From Sparassis latifolia (taxonomy: Eukaryota; Basidiomycota; Agaricomycetes; Polyporales; Sparassidaceae): DNA of 64,000 bases. Shown piece by piece: positions 36,097-47,101 of the stretch. The number at the start of each line of letters is the position of its first letter. The stretch's first letter is position 1. The notes beneath the pieces are model-generated. The model searched no databases. It was not told the DNA's origin and saw only the letters and a list, made by a program, of their open reading frames with translations. A program made the translations under genes and the position numbers. Where the stretch lies: NCBI GenBank assembly GCA_018466975.1, contig CM031553.1, positions 930,001 to 994,000 of the forward strand, read 5' to 3'.

Positions 36097-37593
36097 ATGG
36101 CAGCCAAACCCCTTAGAATAGATGTCGACGAATACATGACTATGGCGCTCGCCGCTACCCCGCCAGAGCTGCACCCGTTCTTCGAGTCGTTCCGGACGCT
36201 GCACAGTCGTAAGTGCGTAAACAGTTTGACGTATGTGGGCGGTGTGCTAAAGGATATATCTCTTAGGCTGTGGCACCAACTGACACTTAAGCTGTTCGAG
36301 TTCTTTGACCATCCTCTTTCAAGGCCATACCGGGTGGATGTATTCGACAAGTTCGTGCGAGACTTTGAAGGCCGGTTGAACCAATTACGGTTGGTGGAGA
36401 TGGGCGTGAAGGTGTCTAAGGAGCTCGATAGTGCGTATTCTGCTGCATCTTCTCTAGCAATAAGCTCATTTGCCTTTGAAGACCCTGCAGTGCATCTGGC
36501 GTTCCTCACCGACCTGCTGTCGCGTGTAAACACCGAGAAGTCACCAGAGGCGCACGTGCTGCTCCTCGCTACACTCGCGCACGCCAAGCTGCTATATGGC
36601 GACCTTGAGGGCACCAAGACAGACATTGACGGTGCATGGAAAATTCTCGACGAGTTGTCAGGCGTCGACAGCATGGTAAACGCCGCCTATTACGGCGTCG
36701 CCGCGGATTATTACAAGGCAAGTGAACTCATTTCTGTTCCTGACATGGAAAATGACGTCTGTGATCTGTGCAAAGGCGAAGGCTGAATACGCACCGTACT
36801 ACAAGAACTCGCTGCTGTACTTGGCATGTATCGACCTAACGAAAGATCTGACAGAAGAGGAGCGTCTCGTGCGCGCGCACGATCTGGGCCTCTCTGCTTT
36901 CCTCGGGGAGACGATCTACAATTTCGGCGAGCTGGTAGGTCGCGCAGATCTTTCCGCTTGCGGTGCGCGCTGATCGCCACGCGGCACAGCTTATGCACCC
37001 CATCCTCGATGCGCTGGACAACACGCCTCATGAATGGATCAAGAAGTTGCTCTTCACGTTCAACGAGGGCAATATCGGCAAGTTCGAAGCGCTCGCGCCG
37101 CTGTTCCCGAAGGAGGTGCGTTGTCTATGTTCGCGCGTGCACACCTTCCGCGGCCGCTCACCGCAGCCTGGACAGCCGATCTTGCAAGAGAACTACCCGT
37201 TCCTCCGGCAGAAGATCTGTCTCATGGCGCTGATCGAGTCTGTCTTCAAGCGCGGCGCGTACGACCGCACGATGTCGTTTCAGACGATCGCAGCGGAGAC
37301 GCGCTTGCCGCTCGACGAGGTTGAACATCTCGTCATGAAAGCTCTGAGGTATGCTGTGCGCGTGGTTTTCATGTGGGACCCTCGCTGACTGTGATGGCAC
37401 CTCGCCTAACAGCTTGAAGCTGATTCGGGGTTCGATCGACCAGGTGGACCAAAAGGCACATATGACGTGGGTGCAGCCGCGCGTGCTGTCCACGGAGCAG
37501 ATCGGGCTGCTCGCGCAGAGGCTGGGTGGGTGGGGAGAGAAACTGCACAAGGTGGAGGAGCGTATCGCACCGGAGGTATTGGTGAATGGCTGA
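36097..37593 (+). CDS. rpn9: 26S proteasome lid subunit Rpn9
   Basis: PCI-domain subunit (PSMD13 in animals) of the 19S regulatory particle lid; supports lid assembly with Rpn5, Rpn8 and Rpn10. Six exons: 36097-36212, 36267-36717, 36776-36934, 36990-37115, 37176-37348, 37413-37593 (401 aa, normal family length). Exon 1 to 2 joins HSRK to LWHQLTLKLFEFF, a family signature. The helical repeats (AHAKLLYGDLEGTKTDIDGA) lead to the PCI region (PILQENYPFLRQKICLMALI; MSFQTIAAETRLPLDEVEHL) and the Rpn9 tail (IRGSIDQVDQKAHMTWVQPR). Intron 2 (36718-36775) begins with GC inside AAG|GCAAGT, a standard GC-AG intron; reading through or using the nearby GT breaks the frame. Confidence 0.95.
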
Positions 37594-38344
37594 CATTCCT
37601 GCGCTCGGCCGTGTTGTATGCTAGCCTTCCTCGTTGATGTCATGCTAATGATCACATTGAAAGCAAGCTACGTCAAGAAGATAAGCCTCAAGATTTGTCT
37701 ACCCGTGAGATGCGACGCGTTCTTTCGAGCGTTTCCCTACACAAGTGGACTCCTTGCCGTTCGGTGAACAGACGATAATAAGCTTGTTGACTCCTGGGAT
37801 TCAAATGCCTACTACGTACGTACTTGCCTGGAAAAACCCATCGCATTGCACAATATTGCATTTTGGCGGGCGGCTTACGCCGTCCACCGTCTCAATCTAA
37901 AGCAATGTCCAGATTCTGGAGAGAGACCTCTGGATTGAAGTTGTTTGTTGCACATTCAGCTGCATCTGAAGCTAGTATTGTCATGTTCGAACGTTAATGT
38001 TGATCTTCCGTGGTAAATAAATTCATGTGCTGTATCCGATGAAAGTGATCACGAAATCAAAGTGTACCAAGCGGGCCGTATTTGGACGGGGGTGGCAAGT
38101 TCAGCGTGGACTCAGCAGGCTGTTCCGCGACACTTGCCTCCTGTTCACCACGTTTCTTCGAGTGGTCTCTTTGTCTACTTCACGAGCTGCTGCTCGTCAA
38201 CGTGTCCTTCGGGATCATCGCACCTCGCTGAGATTAATATTCGCAGCACCACGAGGGCAATCCGAGGCCAGGAGACCACTACATCATCCCAATTGACCCC
38301 ATTACTTCGCTCACTGACGACGTTGACTTTCACCCTTGACCACC
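37594..38344. other. intergenic, rpn9 to Tay1-like gene
   Basis: 750 bases with no supportable gene: 3' flank of rpn9, then a 5' region with C/T-rich patches before the next start. Short frames only. Confidence 0.4.
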
Positions 38345-41007
38345 ATGACGGAAACACCAGAGCGGGCCAATAAGCTGCCTACGTCGTCGACCTTCTCGTT
38401 TACCGCACCCTTTCCGACGTCTCAGGCCTCATCATCGGGCGCCAGTCCGTCTCTGAAGCAGCGCCGGGTCTCACTCGCTCTACCGTCTTCGCCACGTCAA
38501 TTTCCTGCCTGGAGCTTCCGCGATGATACAGGTCTGGGCGTGCACACAGCAGAATCTGTCCCAGAGAAGAAGGGGAAGATGAGGAGGATTGACAACGGTG
38601 CGGACCGCGGTGAGGACGAGCCTGCACCGCTTCCAATGGAGAAGAAGCAGCGGAAGAAATGGTCAATGGAGGAGACTCAGATGCTTGTCGCGGGATGCAA
38701 CAAGGTATGGGCATCCTGTGTATTCCAGTGCGTCTATCGACTGACGATTACCGTGTCAGTGGGGGGTCGGTAATTGGAAGTCCATCCTGAATGACCCCGA
38801 CTTCAAGTTTGACAATCGTTCGCCTGTAGACTTGAAGGACAGGTACGTGCATTCTGATCATCTACTCATGCACTCATACTCACGATGCGCGCAGATTTCG
38901 GACGTATTTCCCGGACGCGTACAAACAACATTATCCCAATGCAAAGACCCATCTCTCGTCCAAAATACGGTCGTCACTTCCGGATGGCACGTCCATTTTC
39001 GAGAAGACGCGAAGCAAGAAGCGAAGACCTTTCACGGAGGAGGAAGACCGGGCGCTGAAGGCAGGATACGACAAGCACGGGACGGTGTGGGCAACCATCG
39101 TGAAGGATCCTGTGTTCCAGGAGCAGAATAGGCGCTCGACGGACCTACGTGATAGATTCCGGAACGCGTTCCCTGACCTGTACCAGGCTGCGGGATACAA
39201 GCCTAGGACCACCACGAAGAAGAAGAAGGACCAGCCTGTCCACCCTGTGCGTGCTGCTACCGACGACCAACTGGGGTCTAGTAGTGTACCAGGTCCAGTT
39301 CGCCGCAAGCGGAGGCACACAACCCAGGGTCTGTTCCGAGGCGGAACCAAGAGCGTTCCGGAGAGTACGACCTGTTCCGAAGACGAGGACAGCTCGGAGG
39401 GCGAGGACGACCAGTCCTCGATGCTGATGGAAGGCGCGATGTCTCTGACACCCGAAGATTCCACCCCCTTCTCAGACCCATTCACAGGAGAAGTCGACAT
39501 GCAGACACTCGACTCGCTCGCCATCCCAGATTTCAATTCCAGCTCCTCTCTGTCTGAGATGACGGACTCGTCGCAGTCTCAGACGTGGTCCTCTGCGCTC
39601 GACACGCCGCTCCATTCTGGTGCCTGGTCAGCTGCGACCAACGCCACCTCACCGACCTCACCGCATCTCTCCGCAGACTTTTTCCTTAACCAGTCACCCT
39701 TCGAGCGTCGGAATGAGGGCTCGAGCAACATCATGATTGGCAAGTCCGCGTGGGGCCCTCAGGACTGGCTTTCGCCTAACCCGCGGCTCGAGCCATCGGT
39801 GGCATCGAGCAGCAACTCTTCGTACGTGGGTGGGCTCTCGCCCACCCCATCGTCCCCCTTTTCCTTTGCGAACCTTAACCATGGCGTGCTTGACCGTTAC
39901 GACCTCTTCCCGGCCTCCCTTTCGCACGACTTCGCGTCCGAAGTTGGCGTGAGCGACACACACTCGACTTTCTCCGATCCCGAGATGTTCGCACCGAACA
40001 CGTTCCGTGGGTTCACACACCACCACTACGCGGGCGACCTCATCTTTGGCGCGCGTACTCACCAGCCGATTCACCCGGTTGACTACGGTCCTGGCTTCGG
40101 CTTCGGGAACGCAGGACTGGGTCTCTCTGGCTTGCAACAGCTGCCCCCTCCGCCGCAGAACACTGGTCTACATCCCATGCAACTGCACACACCAGCACTG
40201 CCTGGGATAGACGAGATCGAGTTGACGTCGATCACGTTGGATGATCACGCCGAACCGATGGGGCAGACGATGGACACCGCCATACCCAAGACGAAGCACG
40301 ACTCTGCGCTCACGCTGGCGGAGCTCGCGGGGTACAGCCTTCCGACGCAGACGCTCGAGGAGATCGTTGGCCTAACACAGGAGATGCGCACGACCCCCCC
40401 GGGTACGCCGCACATGTCGCGCTCCGTGCGCCCGCATACCGCCGGCGTGCTCTCCGCTGCGCATAACCGCTCCATCTCGGTCCCACCCTCGGAACATCGC
40501 GCGTTCGTGCCCCGCGCGGCGCAGACGCAGATGCTCCGTCCAAAGCCGCTGCTCACGCCCACGCGCTCCACGTCACTCATGGACCTCCTGCCGCTGCACC
40601 CCACTGAATTCGACGCGCAGTCGCTTGCCCCGTCCTCTCCGTTCGACACGGACGGCTGGTGCTCTCCAGGAGAGTACGATTTGCCCTTCCTCGACCTCCA
40701 CTACTACAAGTCTGGCGCGGCAGAGAGTGGCTATGGCGAAGAGAGTGTGGAGCAGGCGCGCCAGGGCCTCGCGCTCGACCTTGCGGAGACGTTCGTGTCC
40801 CCACCGAAGACGTTTGGCGTACCGCCGTCGCTCACTCAGCACATCCCGGCGATGTCACACAGCGTGGGCGGGACCCCGCCGATGCACGCACGTGTGCTTG
40901 CGGGCCACCACCGGGGGCAGAGCGTGGTGTCCCCGCAGGACCTGTTGCTGCACAAGGGGAATGACAATAAGAGGAAGCGCTCGAGCTGGGATGGCGGGGC
41001 CTCCTGA
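38345..41007 (+). CDS. double-Myb protein, Tay1/Teb1-like telomere-repeat binder
   Basis: Probable double-stranded telomeric-repeat binding or Myb transcription factor, like Yarrowia Tay1 and fission-yeast Teb1. Three exons: 38345-38704, 38760-38842, 38895-41007 (851 aa). The first Myb domain (about residues 103-155) runs KKWSMEETQMLVAGCNK, WGVGNWKSIL and RSPVDLKDRFRTYFP, the VDLKDRFR helix being typical of telobox Mybs. The second (about residues 190-240) runs RRPFTEEEDRALKAGYDKHG, TVWATIVKD and RRSTDLRDRFRNAFP. So two tandem Mybs, as in Tay1. A third of the protein is DNA-binding and linker; the remaining roughly 600 residues are Ser/Pro-rich and low-complexity, with a final basic patch (DNKRKRS). 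Target sequence and role are inferred from the family only. Confidence 0.82.
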
Positions 41008-41457
41008 GGATCCCACGCGAAGGGATGTGGGTTGGTGATGGTTTAGGAACAAGGAATTCGCCGAGGACGTTACCGTTCCTCTATTTGTTTTTGCCGCTGA
41101 AGAGTAGATTCATACCGTCCGACCGTTTTCTGCATTGCATCTCACATCGCATTTCCTCATCGTTCGGATAAGTATTGTCGTGGATAAGTTCCGTTATGAT
41201 ATGCATTCTCGAATTGAATTCGTAGAAGCTGTGATGGCCCGAACTATGCACTGTGCGACCAAGCGTTGTTCGATGTTACTTCCTGCTCCAAGAGGCCGGA
41301 CAAATAGCAAATTATATATATATGGTATAAATACATCGCTATCGGTACATGGATGCAAATATCTCACAGCAAATCCACCAGCGGAAAATAGGACCAATAA
41401 ACATATGCGGAAGCTGTAACCGAAGACTGCGTGCCGCCGGTTTAGACTGAAGGGGAG
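41008..41457. other. intergenic, convergent ends
   Basis: 450 bases between the Tay1-like gene and the minus-strand permease. A/T-rich with an ATATATATATGG stretch near 41315. No gene seen. Confidence 0.4.
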
Positions 41458-43091
41458 CTACACGGAGGCGAAGACACGTCGGTCAATAGCCAACTTGGCC
41501 CACATCATGAACGCGGATCCCACGACGACGCTGGTACCGCTGAGCATGATCAGGCCCGTGTACGAATTTCCCGCCTTAAGCAGCGCGCCCGCCACAGGGC
41601 CGCCGGCGAGCGACCTGCCACAAAGCGTTCACAGGCGATGTTAACGTCGTTGTGCTGGAGAGAAGATAGAAAGGACGCACGGGAAGGAAATCACGCTGTA
41701 CAACAGGCCAATCCTGCTCCCGACCGCCCTGACGTCGGAGATCTGGGCGACACAGGGGACGATGAGCGCATTGAACGCGCCGGAGAACACGCCGTAGAGC
41801 GCGGCGTACACCACCAGAGGCGCGAGTGTGTGCGCGAGTGACCACAGCACGAGTGTAGTAAGCCCTGCGAGGAACGTGCATGGGACGAGGAGAGCAAGCC
41901 GCCCGTAAGTATCCGCGAGCGGGGCTGGGGCAAGACGTCCGAGGACACTGCCGCCGTTAAGGATAGCGAGGAGGGAGAAGGCGGTGGCGGTTGGGACGCC
42001 GTGCGCCGTTGCATAGGAGACGAGGTAGAAGGAGGGCGTAAATAACCCTTCGGAGAAGGAGTTAGCGGGTGAGAGCGGTCAGCATGCAGGCAGGTGGTGC
42101 GCACCGAGGGCGATGAAGCAACTGCCGCATATGAGCAGTATGAAGGGCTTGTCATGCAACATTTTGACATCGAACCACGAGCGAGCTGAGCGGTTGCGCG
42201 GCTGTGGGCGGGGATGGCTCGTTATAGTGCATACAGAGACGGCGCACAGTGCGAGACATATAAATCCTGATATGCGCACGCCCCACGCGAAGTTGAGCCG
42301 GACGAACAGGCGCTGCAGTAAGATAGGGTAGACGGTCCCACCTAGGAAGACATTTAGTTCGTTAGCTGACTGCAGGGTAACAGCGGAAACTGACCTATGC
42401 CTGACCCAACCGATGCTATCCCAAGCGCTGTGGCTCTGCGTTTACTGAAGTGCGTCGAGATAGCGGCGAGCGCGGGGTAGAATCTGCAGCTTCTTTAGAC
42501 AAGGACGACCAACACAGGAGAGGAGAGACACATACAACAATCCAACACCCAAACCGAATAAGATACCTTGAGTGAGAATAAACTGATAATATTTCGTGGC
42601 TACACTTGTCGCCATGAGACTGCAGACGTAGATTAGGGTGCCCAATGACATCATAACGCGCGAACCACACAAATCGAAAATCCGTCCGATGAATCCACCC
42701 TAACAGGATCATTCTAACGTCAGTGCACGCTCGCACCACAATGAATCCGCGTCTCTCTTACCGAGAAGAAAAATACCCAGAGCTGTATCGACCCGATCCA
42801 CGAGATCGCGTCCGCGTTCATGTGCTGCAGCTGATGCGCCGCGTACCACGACTGGAACGTACCGAATGCGCTCATCTGTCCAAATGAACTGAATAAGGCC
42901 AAGAAAGCACCAAACACGGTGAGCCATGCTGTCAGCCCTCCGTCGGGAAAGGCATCGTCAGAGACCATTTCGTCCACGCCCAGAGTCTCTGCAGGTGAGG
43001 CAGCCGCATTTTCACGGCCGACAGTAGAGATAGATACTGGTAGGGAGATGGCAGATTGTGCCTCCAGAATGGACCCTGAGTCATTGCCCAT
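41458..43091 (-). CDS. MFS monocarboxylate-permease-like transporter
   Basis: Twelve-helix major-facilitator permease of the fungal monocarboxylate (MCT/Mch) type, probably in the plasma membrane; substrate unknown. Six exons on the minus strand: 43091-42762, 42699-42536, 42483-42395, 42341-42105, 42047-41681, 41614-41458 (447 aa), phases consistent. Family marks: FPDGGLTAWLTVFGAF before the first helix, SAFGTFQSWYAAHQL in the first loop, GGFIGRIFDLCGSR after helix 2, GLLFYPALAAISTHFSKRRA in helix 4 to loop 4-5, GSGIGGTVYPILLQ in helix 5, NGGSVLGRLAPAPLADTYGR in helix 8 and the loop after it, and GVFSGAFNALIVPCVAQI further on. The C-terminus ends soon after helix 12. An upstream in-frame region (to 43355) is treated as leader because 43091 gives the usual short acidic N-terminus. 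Confidence 0.88.
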
Positions 43092-43991
43092 CTTGCCTGT
43101 GTCGGTTCGGCAGCAAAGGTCCGAGAGATGTGTTGAACCATACTGCAGGATGGCTTCCTTTTGTACTCTTCGTACTCTCATGTCGTGTCGTCTGCCTTGG
43201 ATAAATTCTCTCGGAAAACGCAGAGGGACACGATGGCGGATGCATTTTGGTAATTTCCATAGTGCACGGATGTGAAATATTGGAGGGGTGGACGGAGTGC
43301 CGTCACCTCGAGGACTAATTATCCGAGAGAGCATCGGAGCCTCTGTATGATGCATTACCTGTGTAAGTCAATGCAAAAGCAACGTGAAAGAAGGTGAGAC
43401 TTACTCCGGGGCCGACAGAGCACTCGGGCCTGTGCTCCTACTTTCGGGACCTGCAGTTCGTCCGATTATCGTTCTCCCAACAAAGAACCTGAACTGCTAT
43501 TCAAAGTTGGAATAAATTTTCCGCCAAGGCCATGCTGCATACAATCTCGGGCTCGTGTAGAGTGTGCTGTACCTGAGTGTGAAGCTGGAGGTCCCGGTCG
43601 GATATTGCCAATGGTGACGGTGTAACATCCGTTTTATGGGGCCCTTCAACAAGTCTCTGGATCCAGTCTCAAGTCCAAGTTATGGGCCATATATTTGCTT
43701 GCGGGATGGCCGCACTGGCGCCGCAGGGAGATCTCGTCCTTACCATCAGTCACAATAAGCGCCGAAACGTACGCGAGCGGTACGACGCGCCTGTCACTGG
43801 GCACGTGGTTTTCACGTGGTGTGACCAAGGCACATATCACCCGCGCGACTTGCCAAAGTAGCAGATATTGAAGTCCAAGAAAATCAAATTGCTCATCGGA
43901 TGTACGGTAGAAATTCACATCACAGCACAGACTGTACGACATTCGAGTTTGACATCTATCGGAATGCCCTACTTACCTTCTTCAGAACGGC
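43092..43991. other. intergenic between two minus-strand transporters
   Basis: 900 bases: promoter and leader of the monocarboxylate-type permease and 3' flank of the next transporter. No gene recognised. Confidence 0.4.
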
Positions 43992-46280
43992 TCACACCGA
44001 CGCCTTCCCGCGAGGTTCGTACGGGAGGAGCAGCGCAAGCGCGCCGCTACCTATGATCAGTGCGCCCGAGACGTATACAGGAACAGCTGTCGAGAGATTG
44101 GCGTACAGTGCGATTACCGGAGCCTGTGCATTTCGTCAGGGAGGGATGGAATGGGAAGAGAGGTTGGGTGCGTACAATGATCCCGAAGGTGCGTGTGGCG
44201 GTTGCAGTGAGGCCATTGCCAGTGCCGCGGTCCTTGGCGGGGAACACCTCGGGGGAAATGGCGTACAGGACCCCGTACATGATCTAGTTCAACCGTGTAG
44301 TGAGTCTATGATACTTACAACGTACGCAGACGGCACTTACATTACTAAAGAAAGCGTAGCTGCACCACACGAACCAAAATAGAGCACGTCAGCAAACGCC
44401 CTACACACACCAGCACCACAGCACGTACCCGCAGTTCCAGCCGAGTAGCGCGTCCGAATTCCTTGCGGTGGTACTCGCGAAGAGAAACACACCAGTGAGC
44501 CCTGTCTTTCGCGAGGGGTCGTTGAGTAATGTCACAGCGTGCGAGCAACGAGCTACTTGCCCGCCGAGATCGCCAGCGTGCCGCGCCGCCCGATGTACCG
44601 CTGCTCCACCGACCAGCCTGCCAGGAATGCACAAGGCACGCCGATCGCGCCTAGGATGACTTCCTGCGCGGATCAAGAGTGTCATCGTCAGTCAAAGCGA
44701 AAACCTGAGGATGTGAAGAGGACTGACGTTGCGGTACGTGGTGTAATACGTGCTGTCGCCGAATCGCGCACCGCGGCTTGCGAGCCTGCAGAAGAGTGAG
44801 TGTGGGCACGACATGGAAGAATGCGGTCACTGACAGGTAAGGCAGGAAGCTATTGTACAGCGTCGACGCAAGACCGATAATACCTAGATGCACGGAATCA
44901 GCTCAAAATACTTCCACCGGCGCAGATAACTCACCCCACAACGCTATGAGCAGACTCGTCGACCACGCCAGCCTCCTGGTTACGAACAACGCCTTGATGT
45001 GCCCCATGCTAAACATCGAGCTCTGACTCAACAACTTCCGCCCACCCGCCGCACGCTCGCCTGCACCCGCCTTCTCTCCCGCGAGCTCGACCTGCTCCAC
45101 CATAAGGCTCGATACGCGCCCATTGAACCGAGCAATCCGATGAACTACAGCGACCGCCTCTCATCGCGCCCAAGACCAACGAGGAACCGGGGGCTCTCCT
45201 CGAGGTGGAACAAAAGAAACGCGCCGCCCAGAGAACGAGCGTTATCCCGCCGAGCGTGTACAACAGATATCTCCAGCCCATGTTTTCTGAGCGAGAGCAG
45301 GAAGTTGACCCTTCAGGGCAGGAGAAGTTTGCGATGAGCGGCCACGCGATCTAGGAGAATATTGAGGTGATGAGGCGTGGTTAAAGGGAAGAGAGGGCCT
45401 TACCAGGGATGCGACCAGTTGCCCAATAGACCACCATATCGACAGGATTGTTAGGAGGAACTGATGGCTGCCTGGAACGAAATCTGAGCGTCGAGCATCA
45501 GAATATGCCTAGATAAAAATAGTCTTGTGCTTTACCAAGAAACACCGCAGAATCAACAGGCATATTCCCGCCCACGCCCACCCCAACGACCGCAAGGAGG
45601 GATGCCAGTGTAACAAAATTCGGGGATCCACCTGCAGCGAGGCCAAATATCCCAGCGATCAGAAGCGTGAGGTTGAAGGACCACCTGCAATCCTTCTGAA
45701 TCAGACGCGGTAAACGCTCACTGGACGAGATCGTACCGTCTACCCCAGATGTCGCATCCCAAACCCCAGAACACCGCGCCGACGAAGAGACCGACATTCA
45801 GCGCCAGTGAAAGGAATGGGCCGTTGAAGTGGAACTCGTTCACCACCGGACTGAGGATGAGGCCCCCGATGAGCTGTGACATCACACAATTCAGCACCGG
45901 AGATCATGCGGGGCTAAATAGAGCTGCTCACCGGCCAAACGCTGTCACTTAGGCATTGAGGAAAAGGATCAGCTTCAAGTCGCGTGGAGTACGCGCAGCA
46001 GGACGTACGCGAACCACCCGAAGCCAGCTACGGCGAAAAGACACCACTGCACCACGAGTTCAACACTTATTAGTTTTTTTTTGAAGGATGGAGAAGTGCT
46101 CACCTGGTATTTGCCCATTCCGATCTCTTGGATGGCGCGGTTCAGTACACGGGCCTTCGCCTGGTACACAGGATCGATCGCCCCGCTCTCGAAGAGATCG
46201 TCCGTTGCGTCATGTACGTCCGCCGATGCCGCTAGATCTTCGCCTTTTGAGTTCGTCTTCTCCATCTCTTCCGATGTCAT
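43992..46280 (-). CDS. MFS transporter (SV2/SVOP-like) with two apparent 1-nt deletions
   Basis: Twelve-helix major-facilitator protein of the fungal family resembling SVOP. Fourteen exons: 46280-46104, 46046-46009, 45947-45932, 45873-45737, 45684-45536, 45483-45404, 45350-44935, 44883-44835, 44785-44728, 44663-44561, 44501-44429, 44359-44341, 44283-44176, 44123-43992 (about 530 aa if repaired). Landmarks: IQEIGMGKYQ, DSVWP, LIGGLILSPVV, VGVGVGGNMPVDSAVFL, MGWRYLLYTLGG, LEESPRFLVG, VMYGVLYAISPEVFPAKDRG, TGNGLTATATR. Within exon 7 the frame is lost by one base near 45216 (T run) and again near 45161; the exon is exactly two bases short of what the flanking splice phases need. All other exons agree. 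Either a young pseudogene, two sequence errors, or a 67-nt stretch now spliced out. The intron after exon 10 has a GC donor; exon 3 is 16 nt. Confidence 0.75.
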
Positions 46281-47101
46281 GGCTCTTCAGTGTTCAGCAA
46301 AGATAGGTCGTGTGCGAGAGCTCTGTTAGTTTGCTACCAGCTAAAGCAGATATGAAAATGCGAAGCTTTGACTGAAATGAGTCGATGCCGTACCGTAGTG
46401 AAAATGACGACAAAATTCGCGATGGGGGCGGGGCGGGGTATCCACTGCCAGAATAGCGTTCGCCGCTCTGCATGCGCATGCTAGCGTCTTAAGGCACTGG
46501 AGAAGCCGCCTCGGAATGAGAGCACACAGCGGCATGTCAGCGTCGACATTTCCGGCACCTTCTCGGAATATCTTTCTCACACCGACACGTTGAGCGAGGT
46601 CATTGGCGCAGCGATCGCGTCTAAAGTCATCCTGTCGTGGGACCTCGTGAGACGATGGTGGGATATTGTACCTCGCAAATACGCAGGAGGGTAAGGACTT
46701 GAAGAGACGCGGAGTGTCTCATCCGATTCAGAAGCGGGAAAATTTGGCAGTAGTCACCCGAAGACATCACAGACGATGGATATCACAAAGCCGTGGTGGG
46801 GATGAACAACATCGATTAGTTTTCAGGAGGCTACACAATCCAACATATCCAAGTTCCGAGTCTATAAGCTAAGAATACATAGCATCCGATGGTGCACCGC
46901 TGACCGGCGCAAGCGAAAGAATGAGAAGACGCCCTGACGGCGACTTTACCTAGGAATACAAAACGTGCGACAACCCGATAAGAGATAGGACGACAGAGTG
47001 AGTGGGGTATTGCGATGTGAATATGGCACAACAACGAAGTGGGCAGATAAGGAGAGTAAGACAAAGGTAGCACGGAGGTTTTGCGGAGAGCCGGGAGCAC
47101 G
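46281..47101. other. intergenic, transporter promoter to receptor 3' end
   Basis: 820 bases, promoter side of the transporter and 3' side of the receptor gene. Searched for short CaaX frames on both strands; none found. No gene seen. Confidence 0.4.

Noticed and set aside
41310..41335. ATATATATATGG run as a possible centromeric or satellite repeat
   Set aside because: Very short simple sequence in an intergenic A/T-rich stretch.
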